A stretch of DNA of 64,000 nucleotides, taken from Maratus speciosus. Its lineage: Eukaryota > Arthropoda > Arachnida > Araneae > Salticidae. The notes beneath the pieces were generated by a model. It searched no databases, was not told the DNA's origin, and saw only the letters and a list, made by a program, of their open reading frames with translations. The position numbers and the translations under genes were made by a program. The stretch covers positions 283,013,836 through 283,077,835 of the forward strand of contig OZ010792.1 in assembly GCA_963932465.1 (NCBI GenBank). The letters run 5' to 3'. Positions 21,661 through 32,578 of this stretch are shown one piece after another. Every line of letters begins with the position of its first letter. The stretch's first letter is position 1.

Positions 21661-23140
21661 TGTGAACTATTGTAAAAATACTAATGGACAACTTACGAGT
21701 TTTAAAAACTAAACTTCAATGTAAACTTATAATTTTGCCATGCTATTTGGCAAATTTAACGCTTTCAAATAGAATTTATTAGATTGGCAAAACAATCTTT
21801 AAAAAAGAAAAAATATATATTTCTTTTTGTATGCAGCAAGGCATTAAGAAAATCATAGAAGGTTTAATTTTTCAGAATATACTATTCAAATTAAAAATAT
21901 ATAAATTAAAATGTAAATACAACTGGAAATTTCTTAATTGCAACAGATAGAAATGTTAAATTTACTCTATTCTATTTACTTCTACGTCTCCACTAATGAT
22001 TGAAGTTGATATTGTTGTTTCAAATTTATTGTTGCAATTAATCGAAATTGATTATTGTTCTATATATGAACGAAAAAAAATGAATATACAGCCACATTTT
22101 TGTAATTACTTTACATTCGATCAATTCCCAAAAGTATTATTTGCAATTAAGTGCATTTTAGCAGCGTTCGGTAGTGCCCCTTTGTATGCATATTTCCTAT
22201 TTCAACTTTACAAAATAATAAAATTGCAGAAATGTCATATTCAAGAGACTAAACAAAATTGAACCATTTTCACAATTTGTGCAGATTTAGTTCGCACAAA
22301 ACATCGCTATGTGTTTTTTTTTTTTTTTTTTGAAAAGATAAAATAAATGATGAATTTTTTCAGCTTTACATAATTTTATACTATATACTTGCACCTGGGT
22401 GTATTTTGTATGAATTAATTTTGTAACAGTATCAGTAGCGCCAACTTTTCAAAAATATTGGGTGAGCTCAAACAGTTTTGAGTAAAATAACACATATAAG
22501 TGTTTTCACTTAGTGCGTATGTGTACAGAAAGAGAGGGGGGGGGGGGGGGGAATAACTAAAGTTGATAATTCGAAATTAAATTTTGTTTTTTCTAAGCAA
22601 ATTTTCAAATTATTATAATTTAATTATAATTTTATAAATAATTTTATTAATTTATATTCTTATAAGTTCTTCCTTATAAATACATTAATATTCATTTTAA
22701 ATAACATTGAAATTACTAACTATTGAAACTGTCAGGAAAAGCATACATTTTAGTCACCTAAGTGTTTATCATTTCAAGACATCAAAAGAGATGACAAAAT
22801 AGTCAGGAAAAAGATTTTTGTAAGAAATTTAACTATACATCCGCTGAAGGTGTTTTCGGTGCTGTTGTAAGCCTAACTGGTGTCTTTAATGTTTTTCAAA
22901 TAAAATTATTTTGAGAACATTAATAAATCTAAATTTCATTTGATCGATTAAATAAATAAAATAATAAATTACGAATTAAATCAATTGAAATTGGGTGGGG
23001 ATAAAATTACTGAGTGGGCTCGCGCCCAATGGGCAAATATAAGTTGGTACCACACATATTATTTATTTATTTATAATGTGGCCCACGGACTTATATTCAA
23101 TACTTAATTTGGTCCTCGACAATAAATGAGTTTGACATGC
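21661..23140. other. AT-rich stretch, no supported gene
   Basis: An 88-codon ORF at 21996-22262 has no recognisable domain and AT-driven composition. A 15-G run lies at about 22538-22552. GTGGCCCACGG...TTTGACATGCCTGC near 23080-23145 resembles decayed hAT-type repeat ends, but I cannot bound it. Confidence 0.45.
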
Positions 23141-23149
23141 CTGCTTTAA

Positions 23150-23378
23150 CCCTCTCGCGGCGCAGTCCGAGATATGCTCGGGCATGCATTTTTCCATCAA
23201 ATTAATACTGTTTGGTTATTCCCACAGTTATTTTTTGGCGAAAACTTTGTCTGATTTAATCAGGACATTTTCCCCGAATACGATAGTCAAAATTTTCTGC
23301 TTTATAGAACCGGTGATAAACGATTAAAAATTCTGTAAAAGACGATAATCGCAAAGAATTACTTACACAGCGAGAGAG
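23150..23378. mobile_element. TTAA-flanked MITE, piggyBac-like
   Basis: TTAA at 23146-23149 and 23379-23382. Left end CCCTCTCGCGGCGCAG and right end (inverse) CTCTCTCGCTGTGTAAG are imperfect inverted repeats over about 16 bp. A 229-bp body with no ORF. Confidence 0.65.
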
Positions 23379-23382
23379 TTAA

Positions 23383-24165
23383 GGTATCTATCTACCTATG
23401 TTGCAAATGAGCACTTACGCGAAAATTATCGATTTTGTATTTATTATTTCATTTGAAAGTGAAACCGTTTACGATTTTAAAACTGCTTTGTTTTTGTTCC
23501 TACCATATTTTAGAATAGAAGTTACAGTCATTTATAATTCATAATAGTAAAAACATTCTGTATAATAGTAAAAACATACTGATTTAACTTTTAAATGCAT
23601 TTTTCTAAAAATTTATTTTTACATAAAATTAACTCACTTCAAAAATGATAACTAAAAATATTATATTCTTTCTCAGTCCATAAAATTTGTGAGCTCTGTC
23701 TATGTATTATTGTTTAGTGTATACTAAAAAAATTAATTGCATAAATATTTTCACAATCATGGCCTATTATTTGAACAAAAACATGGTAAACCTGTTGAAA
23801 ATCTTATAATTGGCATTTCGATCATATCTAAAATTTCTATTTACTAATATATCATTTAACTTGTAATAGGTGCACTATATAAAAGCTTATAGCTTACTTT
23901 AGTAGTAATTTTCTTCTAATAAGTTCATTTGATTTTCATGTAGCATTTTTCAAGTTTTTGAACAAATTTTTTCAAATTTCTATACATATTTAACATTTTT
24001 GAAAATTCATAGGGATATATATATAATTTTAAAGATAAATTATTAATTTTTATTAAAACTACCATAAAGGTAAGAAATAAAAACAAATCGTTGCATTAGT
24101 TTACAAACTTATTGTATCTAAGTATTTTACCAATCTTAGGAAACAATCTTCTAAAACAGTTCGAA
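23383..24165. other. AT-rich stretch, no gene
   Basis: Nothing recognisable other than simple AT-rich sequence. Confidence 0.5.
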
Positions 24166-24424
24166 GGAGAAAAACCAATTAAATGAAAAAGACACCGGAA
24201 TGAAACAAATGAAAGGAAGCAAAAGGTATTTCAGGAACAGAAATTTCAGAAGAATGTACCAGACAAAATTTAATAGTTAAGCTGTAAAAAATTCATGTAT
24301 TTCTTTTTTATTCATTGTTTGATTATTTTGCGTGATTGTAAAGTAAGCAAAGTAAAATATTTGAAAAATATCCACTTTTAAGACATTTATACTTATTAAG
24401 ATATTTAAATCAAGTACACTCTAA

Positions 24425-24860
24425 AATTAGGAGGAGTGAAAAGTTCACTCTTTGAAAGAGTAACAGACATTTTCACTCTTTTTGGATTGAATTTTATAAA
24501 AATACACTCTTTAAAGAGTGGAATTTTCCACACCCTAGAAGGAGTGATGTATTTCACTCCATTGTCGAGCGTGAAATATGCCGCTCTGTTGTCGAGAGTG
24601 AAATATCTCACTCCGTTGACGAGAGTGAAAGACTATGCACTTTAAAAATTTTCCGATCAACTTCGAACCAATATATATGGAGTAAAATAATGAAAAGCAC
24701 CAAAATATGTCACTTCTTAATTTTTAAAAACTCCATTTCAGAATATAACTTTAGAAATTACGCTCATTTCGTATTGAAACGCACTCTTTTTCAAGAGTAA
24801 CTAGTCACTCCTGCTTCGAGTTAATAGTCACTCTAAGAAGGAGTGAGTATCGTAGTATTG
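24425..24860. repeat. Left cap: GAGTGA/TCACTC palindrome array
   Basis: Frequent short palindromes: ACTCTTTGAAAGAGT, CACTCTTTAAAGAGTG, CACTCC...GGAGTG pairs. Spacing is 20-40 bp. ORFs on both strands through this array are by-products. Confidence 0.8.
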
Positions 24861-26639
24861 AATATTAGCCATCAGCCAATCAGAACAGAGTTTACAACGC
24901 TTTTTTTAAGATAGGAGAAAGACGTCCGCCATTTTAGGATAAAAACACACGGATATTATTAAAGTGATTATTTATGGACCATTATTTTGCTGTTCGATAC
25001 TGTGATGTAAAATGTCTTAATCTGCCATTGCTCGGAAAAAAAGGCTGACGCAAAGACTGATTCATGCCTAGATTCATAGTAAAATGTAAACATTAATTTG
25101 CAGTTACTTGAGATCGAAAATGCGTTGAGACAATGATTTGGATTTTTTTCCCCTTACTGTTTAAGGATTACTAACACATACAGTATTTATCGTCATTATT
25201 AATTTGGAGTTAAATATGGTTTTATTACGAAACGGTTTCAGATTAGAAATTAGCATTTTATTGGGAAAATATCTTTTTAAATATTACAGCAGTGAAATTT
25301 TTGAAAGATTTTTTATAAAATACTAGGAATATCTTATAACATATTTAAATATTTTTGAGAAATTGTTAAATCTAATAATGCATTTAATTCATCTATTGCA
25401 GTTTGTTGTTGTTTAATAGTGCAATTATAAAATAGTAATTATTATTTTCAGTGTTTTTCAAATTGGTATATTTATTTTTTTTAATTGTATGTAAGCATTT
25501 TTTTTTTTTTTTTTTTTTTTTTGTTTGCTGTTTGGGATTTTAATTAAACATTTAATTGTAGACATTCAGAATCAGTTTTAAATTTCCTTCTATTGTAAAC
25601 GTATTTTCTACGGTTTTTTATGCACGTAATTATTGGCACTAAAAAATAAAAAAATTATATTTAAGCATTAAGATAAAGTGTTTTTTATGCCTGATGTTTA
25701 TAGATAAAACTGCTTTAGTTTATTTTTTAAAAAGTTCATAGTATCACTTCTTGTATAATATAAGACTGAATATATTTTGAAGAGATAAATAACTACTTTT
25801 CACATTAAAAATGTTTTTCAAACATTAAGAACATTACATATATAGTCACTTCTTTTCTTTTTATATTTCCTTCTTTTTACTAGTTCCCAGATCAGTTTTT
25901 TCCTATAAAACGTACCAAATCTATTTAGTTCATATTTACAAAATACAATATATACGACAATAAAAATTTTAAATAGATATGACTTATCATGTCGTTCTAT
26001 AAATAACAGTTGTATTAATATCCGTTTTTCAGTGATAGTGGATGCAAATTCGAAATCATAATTAAGTTAAGGAATATGTTTAAAAGAAAAATATATACAT
26101 ATTGCAGAGAATATAAAATTAATAAAGCAATGACAAATCACAACACACACACACACAAAAAAAAAACTTACACATTCTTAATATTTAGATCAAGCTGAGA
26201 ACTTATTAAAAAAGATGTCAATTGATAAGCATTGTTTTTTAAGTGGAAAAACTAAAAATATTTTAGAAGTGTAGGACTCCAAAATAGCGATATTTTGCTA
26301 AAAAGTACGGTAAAAATATAAGTTTTTATATTTAAAACAATACTTTATTTTAAAATTGGGCATTTTAAAATTATCATATATTTATAGGGCATACAATGAA
26401 AGCAAAGACAAGGAATAAGATTGTAATAAAATATTTTTTTCTCTGTCAGTAATATAATTTAATTCGCATGTAACTTTAGTTCAGTTTTTCCTTATAAGTT
26501 CAATTAATGTTACAAACTATGAATTAAATAAATATTGCCAGTAAAGTACTTTATTCCAGTCTTTAACACGCTTGTATATATTTTCATAGCATGCTCTAAA
26601 AGATATGATTCTTTTAAAATGCCCATAAAAGCAAAATAA

Positions 26640-26875
26640 AAAAAGTGTTCACTCCATAAAAAATTAAAATCACTCCTATGAAACAGTGACTATTCACTCT
26701 TACCAGACGTGAATAAATGCACTCCTTTAGCAAGACTGAATAGTCACCCCTCCGAAAGAGTGATTATTCACCCCTGCTTAGAGCTGCTATTCACTTTCCA
26801 CGAGTGGGTATTCACTCTTTCAGAGAGTCAAAAAGGTACACTTTTGCTCAGAGTGAATAGTCACACTAAAGAGGT
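26640..26875. repeat. Right cap: GAGTGA/TCACTC palindrome array
   Basis: The same motif class as 24425-24860, with CACTCC...GAGTGA, GTGACTATTCACTC and GAAAGAGTGATTATTCAC. Confidence 0.8.
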
Positions 26876-28049
26876 CCTTTTTATTTAGTGTGTGTGATAT
26901 TTATATGACGAAACGATATATTCGATGTGTTCTACGATTGTGCCATCTAGGAAAAATAATCTAATATTAATTTATCAGGAATCATATGCAATGAAACAAA
27001 TTAAATGAAGCAAAAGGTATTTAAGGGGCAGAAGTTTTCATAGAATGGACGATAAAAGATTTAGTAGCTGAACTAGAAAAATGTCATACATCTTTTTTTT
27101 ATTGATTATTCGGTTATTTTACTTGGCAGATCATTAAGTAGAACAAAATGAAAAAATATATTCATAAACGGTGTAAATACTTAATCTATTAATGTATTTA
27201 AGGGTTGTTGGAAGTATCTATACCTACTAAGGTGTTCTGGTGCAATAACGCCATGTTGGGTAATAACGCCAAGTGCTAATATTACTCTTAATTATGAAAG
27301 AATCCGCGTGATGGCACCTACGGGTTCTGCGGATAAGGGCTCTGAGTCATCTGAAACACAAACAACAGCTAAAAATTAGTTTTTTGCATTTGTAGGCCTT
27401 ATCTCTTTACGAAACACCTAAAATCAACGTCTGATCTGAAATTTGTGAGATAACTTCTGTGATGTGCAAACAATATATTTATCAGGAAATACGTCGTTTA
27501 TTACATAAATCTGTAGTGTGTTTCATGTACTTTCAATATGTTGTGGGAGATTTTGGATGTGTTTGCGAGGTAGTTTGTAGTTTAAAATATACTGCGCAAT
27601 AAGTATACCGGGGTAATAAAGCCATTCCTTGGCGTTATTATCCCGGTTAATTATTCTCAGTGGCGGAACTGCATCCGAAGAGGGTTTATTTTTTATTCTA
27701 TTTTATGTACGAGAGAGCATTATTGTCATTTTTGAAATGTATAGATTAAGGGGGTCCGATACCCAAAACTGATAAAAAAAATTTAATTAATGTAAAAACA
27801 ATTTTAAATTCTTAGGAATAAAATGATATCATAATGTTTTTGATATTTTAATTCCAACATTTTCAAAATCAGGTTTCTATTAATTTCCCACGTAATTGTT
27901 CAATTGAGTTCTGAAGTTTAACTGCCCGCTTTCTCAGTATTGTGCTTTACAAAATTTAAGCTTCAATACCTTTACAATTGTTTAAACTATGTAAAGTCAC
28001 TGTGCCTAAATGAGACGCGATTTCCCATAGTTTTGTCGTATTTAGGGTA

Positions 28050-28249
28050 CACTGTTAAAAATTTTGCAGCATTCTGGCAGGTCATTTGACCGTTCTTTGC
28101 AAAAACGGTTTCATAACCATAATTTAACTATATTCTGACCATAAAATGGCCAATAATATGGTCAGAATAGTGTTAAATTACGGTTGTGTAACCGTTTTCG
28201 GAGAAAACGGTCAAATGACCTGCCAGAATGCTGCAAATTTTTAACAGTG
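28050..28249. mobile_element. 200-bp near-perfect foldback MITE, TA target
   Basis: CACTGTTAAAAATTTTGCAG and its inverse CTGCAAATTTTTAACAGTG form the ends, with TA at 28048-28049 and 28250-28251. Arms pair almost throughout (ATTCTGGCAGGTCATTTGAC, AACGGTT, TATTCTGACCATA). No coding capacity. Confidence 0.9.
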
Positions 28250-28269
28250 TAGAATTGGCATTTTATTAA

Positions 28270-28485
28270 CCCTAGAATACTAACCTTTATATTTAGTACT
28301 TACATACTAACCATGCGTAAAATTTACTCACTCCATATTTATGTGTAAAAAAAAGATAAGATAATAAGGAAAATTACACTGGTGTATTGCCACAAATAAA
28401 AGAGAATTTCTGTTGATGTTCAACGCATATTGGCGCGCGCATTTCCTGTGTGTGAGTAAAATTTACGCAGGTTAGTATTCTAGGG
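28270..28485. mobile_element. 216-bp TTAA MITE with perfect 16-bp TIRs (piggyBac-like)
   Basis: CCCTAGAATACTAACC at the left is perfectly inverted at the right (GGTTAGTATTCTAGGG), with TTAA at 28266-28269 and 28486-28489. A subterminal inverted pair, GCGTAAAATTTACTCAC / GTGAGTAAAATTTACGC, follows. TTAA duplication with CCC ends is the piggyBac signature. It is only 20 bp from the neighbouring TA MITE. Confidence 0.9.
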
Positions 28486-28564
28486 TTAAATGAATATACA
28501 TTTTATTAAGTGAGATGTCTGTGAGATGTCCATCTGTGAGACCGCTCGATCAAAAGATGATTAA

Positions 28565-28795
28565 AAGATGCGGTTAACTCATAGAATACAGTTTCTGCAC
28601 TAAACTTTTTGTACAGGATTAATTCTAATTAAATTTCATCTATTCGAATATTTCTAACGATCTTAAGAAATACCCAAACGAGTATTTTGATAATGCGAGA
28701 TTAACTCAAAGAATACTATTTATACACTAAACTTTTTGTATAGTTTTAATTCTAATACAATTTCACACATTCAAATATTTCTAACAATAGTACTC
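28565..28795 (+). repeat. Tandem duplication, ~125-bp unit
   Basis: GAATAC(A/T), CACTAAACTTTTTGTA and AATATTTCTAAC(G/A)AT recur in order at about 28585-28660 and 28708-28790. Confidence 0.6.
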
Positions 28796-29227
28796 GGATT
28801 CCAAACGAAAGAAAATTTCAGTAGTAACTATAGTTAAATTGGAAATTACAAGTTAAACTCTGAAAACTGATAAAAAAGCAACGATCAGTGAGATCGCTAA
28901 CAGCAGTTAGAGGTTAAATTTGTTGGCAATATAGTGATAATGAAATATAACCACTTGAATCGTATATAAAATTTAATAAGGGATCTAACACGGATATTGA
29001 CTTTTATCAAAAATCTTATATAATTAATTAAAAATACAAATTTATTAAAGCATGTTTTAAATAACGCCGACATTTTAAATTTTGGTCTGTGCTAATTCGC
29101 ATTAGTCTGGAATCTACGGGTTAAAAAGTGTTTACAAGACATTTATAACAGTGTTAATAAGAATGTTTATTACATATAACTCTAGTTATTATAAAATTTC
29201 ACATGATAAAAATATTAGTTTTAAAAA

Positions 29228-29575
29228 CAGTTAAACCCGTGCAATGTTTCTAAGAATTCTATTTAAGCGGGCCTTTTTAAGCAAAAAGAAGATCAGGGTC
29301 AGATATTCTGTTGCCTCCCCCCCTCTCCTTTTTGTTACACTTTCTCAAAAAATTGAACATTTTCTATCACTTAGAATGCATATATGGAAACATAAATACT
29401 CATTTAGATAAACACAGTTAAAACCGTGCAATGTGTCTAATAATTCTATTTAAGCGGGTCTTTTCATGCAAAGAAAAACTCAGGGTCTAATATTCTGTTG
29501 CATCGCTCATCCTCTTTCCTTTCACACTTTCACAAAAAAATGATCATTTTCTATTGCTTAGAATGCAATTTATCA
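29228..29575 (+). repeat. Tandem duplication, ~185-bp unit
   Basis: CAGTTAAACCCGTGCAATGT, TTCTATTTAAGCGGGCCTTT and ATATTCTGTTGC at about 29229-29390 are repeated from about 29413 (CAGTTAAAACCGTGCAATGT, AATTCTATTTAAGCGGGTC). Confidence 0.75.
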
Positions 29576-32204
29576 ATTGACTGTAGAATTTGTATTTTTA
29601 GAATCGGGCAATTTACATGCCATTATTTCATCTTCTTTTATTGTTTTGTTTGCATGGCGTTATTACCCACATAGGTGGGCAATAACGCCAAGTAGCATTG
29701 ATCCAGAAATCGCGCCACTATATTTTATGAATACATATCTGCTAAATGATTATTTTTTATGGATAGTCAATGAGTTGCTATATCAAATCCTACATTTGTT
29801 TGAAAGTCAAAATCTAAAACTAAGCCGTAAAAATTGGTAGAACCTTAACGTGGCGTTATTACTCCAGGACACCGTATGTTAAATTACTATGCTAAATAAT
29901 GTATCTTTTCTCAGAAGCTACCAAAGATATTCAGTTGAACTTTTTTGTATACATAATATGAATAATTCAAAATAAAATGAAGCCAACTTTATAAACAGAT
30001 ATAAAAACCACTTGTAAAAACAAAAAACTTGCACTTTTCCAAAGAAAAACTTTTTTATAGAATTTTTATACAAGTGTTTGTAACAAAAGTTCACTTCAGA
30101 TTGATTAGAGATGTGTGTGAAGTATTCTGGCAAGATTTTAAACATTAATATGTAGTAGTTACAATAAAACTATACATCGAAGTTCAAAAATCAACATTTT
30201 GAGAAAACTGAGTTTAAAGTTTACGTATGTAATATTTATGTATGGTGCAAACAAACAGAAGTACTTAAAATTTTTTAAGTACGCAAAAGTTAAACAAGAG
30301 TAATATATCATTCGACAGAGTGAGAGAGAGAGAGAAAAATCACCACCGTTTTTCACGAATTTAACTATGTTATATAACACAATGAGAAATTAAATAAATT
30401 AAATTTCTTCCTTCCTTGAATCACCTACAAATAAAATGTTTAATGCAATTTAGATATTTAATGTTAATTTCAATTAAAGGAAACAGACTCCGAAATGAAA
30501 TAAATGAAATGAAGCAGGAGGCATTTCAGGAACAGAAGTTTTCACAAAGTATACGAGAAAACGTGTAATAGTTGATCTGGAAAAATGTAATTTATTTACA
30601 TTTTATTAATTGTTCAGTTATTTAACATGACAAAACATTAAGTAGTATAATATGTTTGAAAGCTATTCATAAATAGTAGTGCAAATGCTTAACTTATTAA
30701 AATATTTAAATCAAGTAGAACATTTATACGACAAAATATTAAATTGTCTTTTTAAATTTTTATTTGGAAAACAAACAACATTTCATATTAATTTATGTGG
30801 AATCATATGCAACGAAACAAATTAAATGAAGCAAAATGTATTTAAGGAACACAATTTTTCACAAAATGAACGATAAGATTTAATGGCTGGACAAGAAAAA
30901 TGTCATATATTTATTTTTTATTGATTAATCAGTTATTTAATAGAAAATTAAGCCAAAAGAAAAACGATTTATAAACGGTGTAAATACTTAATCTATGAAT
31001 GTATTTAAATGAAGTGGGAAAGTTATATAACACAATGAGAAATTAAATTACTTCCTTAATGAATAATCTATAAATGAAATGCTTAAGGTTAATTTCAATT
31101 AAATAGAACACACATCGTAATGAATGAAATAAAATGTACCAAAAGGTATATAAGAAAGCGGTATTTCCACAGCGTATACGAAAGAAGATTTAATAGTTGA
31201 ACTGAAAAATGGTTGTATATTTATTTTTTATTTATTTTTCAGTTGTTTTACATGACGAAACACTAAGTAATATAAAATTATTTAAAATAATTGATAAATG
31301 GTGTAATAGTTAATTTATTAATATATTTAAATCAAGTAATATAAGAAAGATAATAAAAAAAAATAAAAAAAATAAGTAATATAAGAAAGTTATATAACAC
31401 AATGAGAAATTAAATTACCTCCTTCATTGAATCATCTAAAAATAAAATGTTTAATGCAATTTAAATGTTTAATGAAATGAAGGAGACGGTATTTCAGGAA
31501 CAGAAGTTTCCACAGAGTGCAGGAGAAAAGATTTAATAGTTGAACAAGAAAAATGTATTTTATTTATTTTTTGTTGATTGTTTAGTTATTTTACATGACA
31601 GAACACTAAGTAAAATAAAATTATTAAAAATTATTGATAATAGGTTAATTAAAATTATTCACAAAGCATTAAGTTATATAACATGTTTGAAAGATTTTCA
31701 TAAATAGTAGTATAAATGCTTAACTTATCAAGGTATTTTAATCAAGTAGGATATTTATATGAAAAAATATTAAATTAAATGTCGTTTCCCATTTTCATCT
31801 GGAAAACAAACAAAGAAAACATTTAATATTAATTTATGTGGAATAATATGCATTGAAACAAATTAAATGAAGCAAAAGGTATAAGCAACAAAAATTTCTG
31901 CAGAATGAACGAGAAAAGGTTTAATAGCGGAACTAGAAAAATGTCATATAGTTAATTTTTATTAAGTGTTCGGTTATTTTACATAAAAGATTTGAAACAT
32001 ATCCATTTATAGTATAAGTATTTTCCTTTTAAAAATATTTAAATTATGTAGAATATTTATATGACGAAATGATAAATTCGATGTCTTCTTTAATTGTATC
32101 ATCTAAGAAGAAACATTTTATATCAATTTATTTGGAATCATATAAACAAATTAAATGATGTAAAAGGTGAACTATTATTTTAACACAATCAAACTGATTG
32201 GTAA

Positions 32205-32578
32205 AGTTATCATACGAATTGAATATTTCCTATCCTTGGCTTACAAGGCCAATGCTTTACCGTTTAAGCTAACTGGGCCGACAACCAGAAACCATATTTC
32301 GCTCAGATAACCTTATTGGTAGCATAGTAGTATAAACTTATAGTATAAAAGTATTTCCATCGTTTACATGGAGTTCCTTTACCTGCGGTTTATTCTGTTG
32401 AGCTATCTACATGACAGACCAGATGTTACTACCAATAAGGCTATCTGAGCGAAATATGCTGTCTGGTTGTCGGCCGAGTTAGCTTAAACGGTAAAGCGTT
32501 GGCCTTGTAAGACAAGGATCTGGGTTCGATTCCCGGCATCGACATTTTTCGCTTAGTTGGAAATATTCAATTCGCATG
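32205..32578. repeat. Inverted repeat carrying tRNA-like sequence in both arms
   Basis: CATACGAATTGAATATTTCC at the left is inverted at 32556-32578 (GGAAATATTCAATTCGCATG). Inside, TTACCGTTTAAGCTAACT and CATATTTCGCTCAGATAACC are inverted at the right. The left arm lacks about 39 bp of the tRNA 3' part present on the right. It interrupts a satellite monomer. Confidence 0.75.
32469..32543 (+). ncRNA. tRNA-Thr-like SINE head (pseudo-tRNA)
   Basis: The 75 nt fold roughly as a cloverleaf. The acceptor GTCGGCC/CATCGAC keeps only its outer pairs. The D arm is around AGCTTAAACGGTAAAGC. The anticodon stem TTGGC/GACAA has loop CTTGTAA (anticodon TGT, threonine). The T arm is CTGGG-TTCGATT-CCCGG. Acceptor mismatches and its place in an inverted repeat argue against a functional tRNA. 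It is followed by ACATTTTTCGCT then GTTGGAA, the same tail as the SINE array at 59061. A truncated inverse copy is at 32233-32282. Confidence 0.65.

Larger units (their letters stand above)
24417..26890. mobile_element. 2.5-kb element capped by short-palindrome arrays (GAGTGA family)
   Basis: The satellite reads ATCAAGTAGGATATTTATATGAC uninterrupted elsewhere. Here ATCAAGTA (to 24416) and GATATTTATATGACG (from 26896) are separated. The left end CACTCTAAAATTAGGAGG and the right end (inverse) CACTAAATAAAAAGGACC are weak inverted repeats. TA is intact on the left and appears as TG on the right. Both ends carry arrays of GAGTGAATA-TTCACTC palindromes (24430-24860, 26640-26870). The interior (24880-26640) is AT-rich with no transposase-like ORF. 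Confidence 0.6.
27231..29873. mobile_element. 2.6-kb TIR element with GGTGTYCTGG ends and internal TAATAACGCC hairpins
   Basis: Left end GGTGTTCTGGTGCAATAACG and right end (inverse) GGTGTCCTGGAGTAATAACG, continuing CCA-GTT, are inverted repeats of about 27 bp. The motif TAATAACGCC recurs inside, as a second copy next to the left end and in two hairpins: 27607-27645 (CCGGGGTAATAA...TTATTATCCCGG) and 29655-29692 (TGGCGTTATTACCCAC...GTGGGCAATAACGCCA). The interior also contains two small MITEs (28050-28485) and two tandem duplications. No target duplication or transposase is evident. The satellite flanks are lost for another ~490 bp on the right (29874-30365), so this may be part of a larger composite. 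Confidence 0.6.

Noticed and set aside
21996..22262. 88-codon ORF with hydrophobic stretches
   Set aside because: Composition follows the AT-rich background; there is no recognisable domain, start context or neighbouring signal.
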